Assembly (NCBI RefSeq): GCF_011320225.1
Contig: NZ_JAAOEN010000001.1
Coordinates: forward strand, 663,652 to 727,651
Direction of reading: 5' to 3'
Length of the DNA: 64,000 bases
Origin: Phytoactinopolyspora limicola
GTDB lineage: Bacteria; Actinomycetota; Actinomycetes; Jiangellales; Jiangellaceae
Shown: piece after piece, positions 16,790 to 24,754 of the stretch
How positions within the stretch are numbered: position 1 is the stretch's first letter
Layout: each line of letters opens with the position of its first letter
Position numbers and translations under genes: made by a program
The notes under the pieces: model-generated
Seen by the model: only the letters and a program-made list of their open reading frames with translations
Told to the model about the DNA's origin: nothing
The model's database searches: none

Positions 16790-16857
16790 ACTGCGCTACC
16801 GCCAGATGGCGTTAAGGCCCGAATCCGGCTCTTAACGCCATCTGGCGGTAGCGCAGT
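16790..16857. repeat. Palindrome with 27-bp perfect stem and 14-base loop
   Basis: Bases 16790-16816 are the exact reverse complement of 16831-16857; the loop is GCCCGAATCCGGCT. The arm begins ACTGCGCTACCGCC and ends GGCGTTAAG. Unlike its neighbours it lacks TGATC. A strong hairpin would form in either RNA strand. Confidence 0.92.
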
Positions 16858-17071
16858 GCGCGATAGCGCGTTGGGACCTGGCACCCATCCGGCCCGACGT
16901 CGCCACAGTGCGCCTTTCACCATCGTCGGCACCCCTGAACCTGTGATGAGGCAACTCGCCTGCTCCAGAGGAGTGAAGACGGGCCGACGCGGTATATGTC
17001 GCGCAGCCCGACGCCTACCTTCGACTGACGGCAGCCCCAGCCAGCGTCACACTCACAGATCGTTTGTGGAA

Positions 17072-17125
17072 GGGCGATCAGGTGTGCCAACGGCGGGCGG
17101 CGGCGCGGTGTGGTGCATCTGATCG
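17072..17125. repeat. 54-bp direct repeat, copy 2
   Basis: This is the second copy of the unit at 16438-16491, in the same orientation 634 bp downstream. The two mismatches are adjacent to a G-rich run in the middle of the unit. Confidence 0.9.
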
Positions 17126-17387
17126 TCAGGGCCGGCGTTGACTGCGCAGGGTGCACACGACGACCCTTTGAGGCATGCTCCGTCACCGATCGCGCGAACG
17201 GAGTCGCCGACCCCGTTGCCGATCAGATGCACAACCGGCCCTCAGGGCGCTGGCCGTGCATCTGATCGCGCGCGTGTCCACATGGTGGAGATGATCAGGC
17301 GACGACGTCGTTGCATCGGTCGGCGTGAACCGTCGTGTCCGGGCGCCTGATCGTTTCTGCGGTAGCGATCAGGCGCACAAACGGAGA

Positions 17388-18776
17388 TCAGGTGCGGACG
17401 TGGGGGGCGGTGAAGACGACGCGGCCGTCGATAACGGTCATCTCGATGCCCACACCGGGCAGTTCGGACGGCGGCACCGTGCGCGGGTCGGTCTCGAGTA
17501 CACACAGGTCCGCCACCTTTCCCGGCTCCAGCGACCCCTTCCATGCTTCGGCGCCATCCTGAAACGCGGGGACGGTGGTGTAGCAGCGCAGTAGCCGCGT
17601 CATCAGATCGGGGTTGGGGTCGGTGTCGGCAGCGCCCAGCAGTGTCGCCGCCGCGGCGATCTGCACTCGCCAGTCGGGCGGTAGCACTGGCCCGTCGCTG
17701 CTGAGCGTCACCGGCAGACCGCTGCCGAGAATCTCGCTTAGCGGCCAGGCCGTCGCGGCCACATCGTCACCGAGCACGGCGGCGACCATCGGGGCGGTGG
17801 CGACGGCGATCCCCGGCTGGGTGGTGATCCCGATTCCGAGTTCGGCCATCCGAGCGACCTGCGCGGAGGTGACGAGGTCGGCGTGGACGGCATAGTGGCG
17901 TGCGCCGGGGCCGTATCGGTCTTGGCAGTCGGCTACGGCGTCGGCGAACACCTCCATGCTGCGGTCGCCGGTGGCGTGCACGCCGATTTGCAGTCCACGG
18001 GCATGAGCCAGCGCCACCATCCGGCGGAATCGGTGCTCCCGCTCGTTGTCGTCAGCACCCTCGACGAGCAGCCGTCCAGTTGTGTCGTCGTCGTATCGAT
18101 GACGGGTCCACGCCGAGCGCATCGGTGGGATGCCGTCGGCGAAGATCTTTACCCCGGTGACGTTGAGCCAACGCGGGTCGGATGCGGGTACCTCGGTGTC
18201 GAGCCCTTCCTCGAAGTCCTCGATCCGGCTTGGTCCGTCGAGTAGACCGAACAGTCGCAGCACTGTGACGCGTGCCAGGAGGTCGCCGTCGGCGGCTAGG
18301 GCGGCATAGGTGTTGAGCACGGCCTGGGAGAAGCAGCCGGTGTCGCCGTGGTCTTCCCCTGGCCCTAGGCCGGCTTCGGTGTAGCTGGTGATGCCGAGCT
18401 GCGCGCAGACTTTTCCGGCCCGCATGATCGCCGTGCGTCGCCCGGCTTCGTCGTCGATCCGGGCCGGGGCCGCCGTGGGCGGGGCGAAGCCGCCGGAGCC
18501 GATGAGGGTGTGTGGCCAGAGCGCACCGAGCCAGGTGCCGTGGAGGTGGGAGTCGTTGATTCCGGGTATGACGGTGCGTCCGCTCAGGTCGATGTGGCGG
18601 GTGGCGGCTCCCGCGTGCTGGGCCACCTCGGCGTCGGTGCCAACGGCGACGATCTGGCCGGCACGCACAGCGAGGGCGGTTCCGGTCCGGTCCGCGTCGT
18701 CAAAGGTCAGGACGGTTCCACCGGCCATGATCAGGTCGGCCGTGGGGTGGATTCGGTCGATGCGGGCGACGGTCAC
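17388..18776 (-). CDS. Amidohydrolase family 3 (YtcJ-like), second copy
   Basis: This 462-residue metal-dependent hydrolase is related to the one at 1739 but about 90 residues shorter. Metal-site elements are DSHLHGTWLG (HxH), Lys in GVKIFADGIPP, His in IGVHATGDRS, His in YAVHADLV, and Asp in LSSDGPVLPPDW. GTG 18776 follows AAGGAG with 5-base spacing. The gene is divergent from the alcohol dehydrogenase gene, with a shared operator-like site between them. The substrate is unknown; two related amidohydrolases in one island suggest successive or parallel amide hydrolysis. The stop TGA lies within the TGATCT of the bordering inverted repeat. Confidence 0.86.
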   Translation of the reverse strand: MTVARIDRIHPTADLIMAGGTVLTFDDADRTGTALAVRAGQIVAVGTDAEVAQHAGAATRHIDLSGRTVIPGINDSHLHGTWLGALWPHTLIGSGGFAPPTAAPARIDDEAGRRTAIMRAGKVCAQLGITSYTEAGLGPGEDHGDTGCFSQAVLNTYAALAADGDLLARVTVLRLFGLLDGPSRIEDFEEGLDTEVPASDPRWLNVTGVKIFADGIPPMRSAWTRHRYDDDTTGRLLVEGADDNEREHRFRRMVALAHARGLQIGVHATGDRSMEVFADAVADCQDRYGPGARHYAVHADLVTSAQVARMAELGIGITTQPGIAVATAPMVAAVLGDDVAATAWPLSEILGSGLPVTLSSDGPVLPPDWRVQIAAAATLLGAADTDPNPDLMTRLLRCYTTVPAFQDGAEAWKGSLEPGKVADLCVLETDPRTVPPSELPGVGIEMTVIDGRVVFTAPHVRT

Positions 18777-18807
18777 CGCGGCTCCTTGCAGGGATGGACG
18801 CTTTTGT

Positions 18808-18820
18808 TCAACATATGTAG
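18808..18820 (-). promoter_or_regulatory. Operator-like site CTACATATGTTGA between divergent genes
   Basis: The site lies 32 bp from the amidohydrolase start and 43 bp from the alcohol dehydrogenase start. It matches CTACACATGTTGA at 6396-6408 in 12 of 13 positions. A single operator here could control both divergent genes. Confidence 0.5.
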
Positions 18821-18862
18821 ACTAACCGAAAAATTTACCGCCTCCGGACGGAAGTGGGGCAC

Positions 18863-19996
18863 ATGCCGTTACCGACCAAAACCGCGGCCGCGGTGTTATC
18901 CGAGCACGGCCGACCACTCAGCCAGCAAGACGTGCCGCTGCCGGAAGACGTCGAGCCGGGCGCCGCGCTGGTGCGGGTCACCTGCGTGACACTCTGCGGA
19001 ACCGACGTACACCTGTGGAGCGGCGGCATGACCTTCCCCGGCATGCTGCCGATGATCCTCGGTCACGAGATGGTCGGGGAGGTCGTGGCTGCCGGACCCG
19101 GCACCGTGGACACACTGGGACGTGCCATCGCCGCGGGCAACCGCATCGGTTGGTCGGAATCCACGTGTGGCAGGTGCTACGGGTGCACCATCCTGCGTGA
19201 GCCGGTGGCCTGCTCTGACCGCGGCTACGGGTTCCGCCAGCGCAGTGACCAGCCGCCGTATGCCACCGGTGGCCTGGTGGAGTACTGCTACGTCACCCCG
19301 GGTGCGGCCAAGCTGCTCCTGCCCAACGACGTCAAGGACACCTGGGCGGCCATGTCGGGGTGTGCGGCCAAGACGGTCCTCCGTGCGGTCGACCGGTGCG
19401 GGGGGATCCGGGCCGGGGCGAGCGTCGTGGTCCAGGGGGCCGGCGCCCTGGGAATCTTCGCCACCGCCGTCGCGCGGATCTCGGGGGCCGGAACGGTGAT
19501 CACCGTAGGGGGCCCCGACGACCGGCTGGCCGCCGCCACGAGGTTCGGCGCAACCGCGACGGTGTCGGTGGACCTGACCGCCGAACAGCGCATCGCTCGG
19601 GTGCACGAACTGACCAACGGTGCGGGCGCCGACTACGTCTTCGACTTCGCCGGGGCGCCAAGCGTCGGCGCTGAGGCGATCGCGTTCGCCGCGCAGCGCG
19701 GCACCATCGCGATCGTCGGTTCTACGGGTCCGCAACCCACCGAGGTCTCGCTCGGGACCATCATGGGCAAGGAGTTGACGGTGGTCGGCTCGCTCAACGG
19801 TGACATCGCCGATTACTACCGAGCCGTGGAGTTCTTCCGCACCTTCGCCGACCGGCTCCCGTGGGACGAGTTGTTCAGCCCGCCGGTCGGGCTCGCGAAA
19901 GCCAGCGCCGCGCTCGAGTCCATGGAACGTCTCGGGCAGATCAAAGCCGTGATCGATCCGAGGTTGTCCGCCGCTGACGGCGCCGGGGCCCGCTGA
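18863..19996 (+). CDS. Zinc-dependent medium-chain alcohol dehydrogenase
   Basis: This 377-residue MDR enzyme oxidises an alcohol with NAD(P). Catalytic-zinc ligands are in TLCGTDVH and LGHEMVGEV. The structural-zinc lobe has four Cys in STCGRCYGC and VACSDR. The Rossmann motif is GAGALGIFA and is followed by GGPDDRLAAATRFGATATV. ATG 18863 is chosen because GGAAG precedes it and the upstream GTG (18854) falls too close to that purine tract. Downstream, with a 65-bp gap, lie the second aldo/keto reductase and an esterase, so the three probably form an operon. The true substrate is unknown. Confidence 0.93.
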   Translation: MPLPTKTAAAVLSEHGRPLSQQDVPLPEDVEPGAALVRVTCVTLCGTDVHLWSGGMTFPGMLPMILGHEMVGEVVAAGPGTVDTLGRAIAAGNRIGWSESTCGRCYGCTILREPVACSDRGYGFRQRSDQPPYATGGLVEYCYVTPGAAKLLLPNDVKDTWAAMSGCAAKTVLRAVDRCGGIRAGASVVVQGAGALGIFATAVARISGAGTVITVGGPDDRLAAATRFGATATVSVDLTAEQRIARVHELTNGAGADYVFDFAGAPSVGAEAIAFAAQRGTIAIVGSTGPQPTEVSLGTIMGKELTVVGSLNGDIADYYRAVEFFRTFADRLPWDELFSPPVGLAKASAALESMERLGQIKAVIDPRLSAADGAGAR

Positions 19997-20061
19997 CCGG
20001 AACCCCGGACAAGATCGTCGCCGCGACATGCCGCGGCCTCGACGTGATGGAGGAGAGAACT

Positions 20062-21027
20062 GTGGACGCAACGAGTTCCACGCCGATCCCGCAGCGCCGC
20101 ATCGGGGCCGACGGCCCCCTGACCGGCGTGTTGTCGCTCGGCTCTTGGCACACCTATGACCGGATGGATTTCCGCGACGCCGTCACCATGCTCCGGACAG
20201 CCGTCGATAGCGGCATCAACCTGTTCGACGTGGGTGTTTACGGGTTTCCGGGTGGGCCTCAGTCCTACACCGACATCATCTTCTCGGCGATGGTCCGAGG
20301 CGCCGGGCTGCGCCGCGACGAGTATCTTCTGTCGTCGAAACTCTGGCTGGAGGGATACCCCGAGCACAGTCTGCGGGCCCAGCTGGAGAACGCCCTCTTC
20401 CGCGTCGGTGCCGACCACGCCGATCTGGTCATCCTCGGCGACCTACGACGCGACGGCATCGACCTGCGTCAGCTGGTGGTGGATCTGGCCGACCTGGCCG
20501 ACGCCGGCTTGATCCGTTCGTGGGGCGTGAACAACTGGTCGGCAACGAACATCCAGACGTTGATCGATCATGCGGCTAGCGCAGGCTTGCCCGGGCCCGC
20601 CATCGCGCAGCTCAAGTACAGCGTGTCCCGCCGCGCCATCCCCGACGGGGAACCGTTCGAGCGGATCTTCGCCCAGGGCGTCACCTTGCAATCGTCGGAT
20701 GTGATGGAGGGCGGGGTTGTCCTGGGCAAGGATTCGCGGCAGGTAGGACGCGATCCCGGTGACATCCGCCAGCGCATCGCCGACTCGGCCGCCCAGCTCA
20801 AGGGCATCGCGGATCAACTCGGGGCAAGCCCAGCTCAGGTGTGCGTCGCGTTCACGCTGACCCACCCGGCCAACACCACCACCCTGTTCGGCGCCACCAG
20901 CGTCGAGCAACTGAACGACAACCTCGCGGCGGTCGACCTGGTGCGCCGCGTGGGCGGCGCGGAGCTGCGAGCGCTGGTCGATCCACTGTGGGTGGACAAA
21001 GGTGTGGTCGACCCGGAGGGGCCGTGA
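20062..21027 (+). CDS. Aldo/keto reductase family protein (copy 2)
   Basis: This 321-residue protein is a clear paralogue of the one at 12758, with shared segments such as SWGVNNW, QLKYSVSRR and EGGVVLGK. Asp-Tyr is in LFDVGVYG and Lys in SSKLWLEG. The family His is again absent, with Gly-Asp in its place (LVILGDLRRDG). GTG 20062 follows GGAGGAG with 6-base spacing; two ATGs 15-18 bp upstream have no such site. Its stop overlaps the start of the esterase gene (GTGA at 21024-21027), a sign of coupled translation. It should bind NADPH and handle a carbonyl compound, but the altered active site leaves the reaction open. Confidence 0.86.
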   Translation: MDATSSTPIPQRRIGADGPLTGVLSLGSWHTYDRMDFRDAVTMLRTAVDSGINLFDVGVYGFPGGPQSYTDIIFSAMVRGAGLRRDEYLLSSKLWLEGYPEHSLRAQLENALFRVGADHADLVILGDLRRDGIDLRQLVVDLADLADAGLIRSWGVNNWSATNIQTLIDHAASAGLPGPAIAQLKYSVSRRAIPDGEPFERIFAQGVTLQSSDVMEGGVVLGKDSRQVGRDPGDIRQRIADSAAQLKGIADQLGASPAQVCVAFTLTHPANTTTLFGATSVEQLNDNLAAVDLVRRVGGAELRALVDPLWVDKGVVDPEGP

Positions 21028-22037
21028 ACGCGCTACCGATGGATGGTCGGCGCCGGCCAGCCGTACGTGCGCCGTTCGACCCTGAGCTGGCCGCCGCGGC
21101 GGATCGGATGCGCGCCGGAGCCGAGCCGCCCGCCCTCACCATCGATACGCTCGCCGAGGCGCGGGTGTCCATGGCGACGATGAACCTGGGGTGCGACGAG
21201 GCCGTTCGTGGGCGTGACATCGAGTGGGAAGACCACACGGTGCCCGGGCCGCCGGGACAGCCGGACATCACGGTGACCGTCCTGCGCCCGCGCTCGGCCA
21301 CCGCCGCCGCGCCGGGCCTTTACAACATCCACGGCGGCGGCATGGTCATGGACAACCGGTTCAGCGATCTGCCCCGCATGGTGGAGTTGATCGACGAGTT
21401 CGGCTTCGTCGCGGTGACGGTCGAATATCGGCTGGCCCCGGAACATCCGCATCCGGCGCCTGTGGAGGACTGCTACGCCGGGCTCGTGTGGATGGCCGAG
21501 CGTGCCAGCGAGCTGGGCATCGATCCGTCGATGCTGGTGGTCATGGGGGGTAGCGCGGGTGGCGGCCTCAGCGCCGGCGTGTGTCTACTGGCCCGTGATC
21601 GAGGTGGTCCGGCGGTGGCGGGGCAGATGCTCCTCTGTCCGATGATCGACGATCGCAATGATTCGGCCTCCACGCTCCAGTACGGGGAGCACGGTGTGTG
21701 GAGTCGAGCTAGCAATGAGCTCGGATGGACGTCGTTGCTGGGCGATGAGGCCGGCGCCGAGCAGGTATCGCCATACGCGGCGCCGGCCCGGGCGACCGAC
21801 CTGTCGGACCTGCCACCGGCGTTCGTGGAAGTGGGCGCCGTCGAGATCTTCCGAGATGAGGACGTCGAGTACTACAGCCGGCTTTGCGCCGCCGGTGTCC
21901 CGGCCGAGCTGCACGTGTGGGCCGGTGCGTATCACGGCTTCGACCGACTCGCCCCGGCCAGCGAGGTGACTAGGGCGGCCCTCGCAACCCGTTCGTCGTG
22001 GTTGCGCAGACTGTTGGGGCAGGTGCGCCCGGCCTGA
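21024..22037 (+). CDS. Alpha/beta hydrolase, HSL type (second copy)
   Basis: This 337-residue serine esterase has the same architecture as the one at 4208: HGGGMVMDNRF (oxyanion), GGSAGGG (nucleophile Ser), Asp in EIFRDEDVEYY and His in AYHGFDRLAP. The GTG start overlaps the previous stop and follows GGAGGG closely; ATG 21039 is a possible alternative, shortening it by 5 residues. It ends the dehydrogenase-reductase-esterase operon. The two HSL esterases have clearly different sequences around the catalytic residues, so they may act on different esters of the same pathway. Confidence 0.88.
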   Translation: MNALPMDGRRRPAVRAPFDPELAAAADRMRAGAEPPALTIDTLAEARVSMATMNLGCDEAVRGRDIEWEDHTVPGPPGQPDITVTVLRPRSATAAAPGLYNIHGGGMVMDNRFSDLPRMVELIDEFGFVAVTVEYRLAPEHPHPAPVEDCYAGLVWMAERASELGIDPSMLVVMGGSAGGGLSAGVCLLARDRGGPAVAGQMLLCPMIDDRNDSASTLQYGEHGVWSRASNELGWTSLLGDEAGAEQVSPYAAPARATDLSDLPPAFVEVGAVEIFRDEDVEYYSRLCAAGVPAELHVWAGAYHGFDRLAPASEVTRAALATRSSWLRRLLGQVRPA

Positions 22038-22099
22038 CCTGGATTTCGCGAGCCGGCCGGGGATTCGGATGGCCCTGCCGTGCGGCAACAGGCCCCTGG

Positions 22100-22162
22100 C
22101 CGCCGTGATCGTGTCGGCGATCCGGTCGCGAGGCGACGCGAATCCCGACACGATCACGGCGG
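22100..22162. repeat. Palindrome with 18-bp stem carrying TGATC
   Basis: CCGCCGTGATCGTGTCGG (22100-22117) pairs exactly with 22145-22162 across 27 bases that are themselves weakly self-complementary. It lies between the convergent esterase and polysaccharide monooxygenase genes and may end both transcripts. Confidence 0.9.
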
Positions 22163-22234
22163 TAGCAGCTAGCAGCCGGCACGAGCGTTCATGTCGTGCC
22201 CGTTGACGTCCAGCCTGGTGCGTGCCGTGACCTG

Positions 22235-23083
22235 TCAGCTGCTACCAAAGGCCATGGTCGTGAATGCGGGCGCGGCTGGTTCGTCGCAGTCGCCGACTGG
22301 CTGCCAGACCCCCCATTCACCTCCGGTGCCGGGCTCCTCACCCTGGGTCCACCAGCGCGCGCGGTACTCCACGCCTTGGTGGCTCACGGTGTCTCCGCCC
22401 AGGTAGACGGTGCCCGAACTCCAGGCGGGAGCCTCACAGGCCGGGGGCTCGGGCTCGGGGCCGCCTCCGCCGTTGTCGTCACCGAAGATCACGTCGTGGC
22501 AGGCGTAGAACGCATTGGGTGTGTCCGCTACGGTCCACACGGCGAGGATCAGGTGGCGTCCCTGTTTGTTCGTGGGTAGCTGGGAGGTGTGTGTGTACCT
22601 GAACGGTGGCTGGCCTTGGAACGGGACCACCGCGAACGGCTGCGGTTCGAGCATGGCTCTGGTCAGGGGTTCGAGTGGGTTGTAGTTGTTGTTGGTGATG
22701 AAGTACTCGAACTTCGACGTGCTGTGCGGTGCGGTGAAGACCCAGCTGAACTGGTGGTTTGCGCCCGCGACCAGATTTTGTGCGGGCCAGTTGCCGCCCC
22801 TGGGGTTGTCCAGTGGCGCGAAGGCCTGGTTGCCGCCGGCGCAGATCTGGCCGTCGGCCGGTCCGCCGGCCGGGAAGCCGTCCGGCCCTTCCACGCTCTG
22901 CGGTTCCCATTGGATGGGGCCGCAGTTGGTGACGGTGCCGTTGGCACAAAGTAGCTGTCGGCTGGTGGGGCTATCGGTATAACCGTGGGCCGACGCGGAC
23001 TGGGCGCCGATGATTCCGAGAGCAGCCACCGTAGCGGTGCCGGTCAGTGCAGCGAGTGCGGTCCGGATCAAGGTACGTTTCAT
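22235..23083 (-). CDS. Secreted lytic polysaccharide monooxygenase (AA10) with CBM5/12-like domain
   Basis: This 282-residue secreted copper enzyme cleaves crystalline chitin or cellulose by oxidation. A Sec-type signal peptide ends at SASA, leaving His33 as the mature N-terminus; with His120 (FTAPHSTS) it forms the histidine brace. The N-terminal HGYTDSPTSRQ and the NAFYACHDVIF strand are typical of AA10. A short GGGGPEPEPP linker leads to a C-terminal module (about residues 216-266, PAWSSGTVYLGGDTVSHQG, then EYRARWWTQGEEP) of carbohydrate-binding family 5/12, often chitin-binding. It stands alone. Its presence fits a soil or plant-associated polymer degrader. Confidence 0.95.
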   Translation of the reverse strand: MKRTLIRTALAALTGTATVAALGIIGAQSASAHGYTDSPTSRQLLCANGTVTNCGPIQWEPQSVEGPDGFPAGGPADGQICAGGNQAFAPLDNPRGGNWPAQNLVAGANHQFSWVFTAPHSTSKFEYFITNNNYNPLEPLTRAMLEPQPFAVVPFQGQPPFRYTHTSQLPTNKQGRHLILAVWTVADTPNAFYACHDVIFGDDNGGGGPEPEPPACEAPAWSSGTVYLGGDTVSHQGVEYRARWWTQGEEPGTGGEWGVWQPVGDCDEPAAPAFTTMAFGSS

Positions 23084-23395
23084 GTTCCGGTCTCTCCTTG
23101 AGTGGTGTGGTCCCCCTTGTTCGTGCTCCCCCTCGGCTCATTCGAGGCGCTCCGGCTGAGCCGGCCGGGCTCGGGCGGTCAACTAGAAATAAAACTTCCA
23201 TTTCGTGACGGTCTACCACCTCCTGGTGGGTTCTCCTGGGACTTTCCGCGCGCGGCATTTACATAGGAAGGTTTCTTAATAGAGTCATCGTGGGGACAGT
23301 TGCGGATCTTGTCAAGACCCGTCTTTACACCTGGCGATGTTGGCGGTCGGCTTTGGCGACGCTCGTTGCCGGGGTCGCGACGACGCCACGTCGGC

Positions 23396-23520
23396 CATAA
23401 GGAGGCTTGTTGCGGTGCGGGGCTGGCCATGAGGAGGCTTGTGGTTGTGGGGGCAGCAGTGTGGAAGCTTGTTGCAGCCTGCGGTGTGCCATCAGGAGGC
23501 TTGGTGCGGTGCGGGGATGG
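23396..23520. repeat. Interspersed repeats around GGAGGCTTGTTG
   Basis: Four units start at about 23400, 23433, 23463 and 23494: GGAGGCTTGTTGCGGTGCGG, GGAGGCTTGTGGTTGTGGG, GGAAGCTTGTTGCAGCC and GGAGGCTTGGTGCGGTGCGG. Most are preceded by CCATNA. The spacing varies (about 30 bp) and so do the units, so this is not a CRISPR array. The rest of the 449-bp gap between the monooxygenase and DUF3800-like genes shows no gene. Confidence 0.75.
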
Positions 23521-23532
23521 CTATGACACTGG

Positions 23533-24609
23533 TTAGGTGCTCGGCACGGGCGGTGCAAGCGCCGACCAGCTCGACTCGTCAGTCCATTCCGACGACGTAT
23601 CGACGTACGGCCGTAGCAGCGTGCATAGGTGGGTGTCGACCTGGCCGCTCAACGCGTCGGACGCGATCTTCCGGGCCACACCAGCGAGGAAGTCCGCCAC
23701 CTGCACCCGGGGATCCGACCGCGAGTCGACGAGTGTGACATCGACGAGTGTGCTGGTCGTCCGGCCGACGCCACGGCGGTCCGTATTGAGAATCGCGCGA
23801 AGCGTGTTGACCCGGGCCGGGGTGAGGGCGGCGTGCTCATCGTGCACCACCGCCACCGAATGGCCGTCGCGGCTCCAGTACCGGATCGCCGACGCCAACG
23901 CCGGAAACAGGGGATCGAGAGCGATGATCATCCGGGGTTCGTCGAGGAGCTTGGCCCGGGCCGTGCCCGGACGGGGGCGGGCGTCTCGGAGACGTTCGAC
24001 GACGCGTCGCGCCGGCGCCCCAGCGCCGTCGCCCACACGCGGCGGTACATCGTCGCCCATGTGGTGCAAGAGCTGGAAGAACGGTTCCACCGCGGTCAGG
24101 TGTGTCTGGCCATGGTGATCTTTGCCCCGGACGAGATGGTTCGCGGCTTGTAGGAAGGCCTGCCAGGTCGACAGGCCGAACTCATCCGGGCCGGCTCTGA
24201 GGAGGGTGATGGCGGCGGCCCGGGCAGCAGGCTCGGCAGACATGCCTATGTGGCTGGGTCCGTCGGCGCCGCCGAGCACCATCTCCACGACCCTGCTGAC
24301 GAGGAAGGACGTCTTGTCTGTGAGGTGGACATGGGCATATCCGTGGACCGGGCCGGATGGATTGAGGAACCACTCCAGCACGGCCCGGTGCCGTTCACGC
24401 AACAGGTGATTGGCTTTGTACTCCCGCGCCGGGGAGCGTATTCGGCGGCGGGTTTCGCGGACACACTCGGCGGCGGTCTCGACGTCGAGTACCACGCTGG
24501 CATGGGCGAACACGTCGGTGTTTGCTTCGACGAAGTTCGTGCCCTCAGCGCCGGATTCGTCACAGCCGATTTCTAACGGCTCGCTTCGGTCGGGATAGTT
24601 GGTGGTCAT
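23533..24609 (-). CDS. DUF3800-like protein
   Basis: This 358-residue protein shows the two marks of the DUF3800 group: an N-terminal acidic CDESG motif on a first strand (LEIGCDESGAEG) and a C-terminal VQVADFLAGVARK helix. That layout resembles an RNase H-like nuclease fold. Proteins of this group are often near mobile or defence genes, but nothing of that sort is seen here. The middle is rich in Arg/Pro and unremarkable. The start is uncertain: ATG 24609 has GGTGA just upstream, while ATG 24630 would add 7 residues. No function can be assigned. Confidence 0.62.
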   Translation of the reverse strand: MTTNYPDRSEPLEIGCDESGAEGTNFVEANTDVFAHASVVLDVETAAECVRETRRRIRSPAREYKANHLLRERHRAVLEWFLNPSGPVHGYAHVHLTDKTSFLVSRVVEMVLGGADGPSHIGMSAEPAARAAAITLLRAGPDEFGLSTWQAFLQAANHLVRGKDHHGQTHLTAVEPFFQLLHHMGDDVPPRVGDGAGAPARRVVERLRDARPRPGTARAKLLDEPRMIIALDPLFPALASAIRYWSRDGHSVAVVHDEHAALTPARVNTLRAILNTDRRGVGRTTSTLVDVTLVDSRSDPRVQVADFLAGVARKIASDALSGQVDTHLCTLLRPYVDTSSEWTDESSWSALAPPVPST

Positions 24610-24754
24610 CCCGTCACCCGCCGCCGTCATCTAGCCTGGATCAGCATCGTGCCAGATCCGGATACCGACGTCGACCGCCTTTCGATGGGACCACCTGTCC
24701 GCCGTGACCTACCTTCGGCGATGGTTGCCGCTGACCGTCGTCGCTGGCCGTTGG

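Larger units (their letters stand above)
16400..17394. repeat. 995-bp gene-free region of TGATC hairpins with 17-bp inverted ends
   Basis: No gene is seen between the convergent SDR and amidohydrolase stops. The region is bounded by a perfect 17-bp inverted repeat, CACCTGATCTCCGTTTG at 16400-16416 and its complement at 17378-17394; each copy supplies the TGA stop of the adjoining gene. Inside are hairpins with TGATCG arms at 16419-16450, 16481-16525, 17220-17268 and 17343-17376, a 54-bp direct repeat (16438-16491 and 17072-17125, 2 mismatches), a 27-bp-stem palindrome and a CTTGTTG repeat tract. About 14 GATC half-sites fall in 1 kb. No transposase is present. Confidence 0.85.

Noticed and set aside
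16407-17387. Small protein genes in the repeat island, for example the frame at 16601-17122
   Set aside because: The frames run through palindromes and repeats, have no ribosome sites, and yield Arg/Ser-rich products without motifs.
23396-23520. Possible CRISPR array
   Set aside because: Units are imperfect and differ in length, spacing is irregular, there are only four units and no cas genes nearby.
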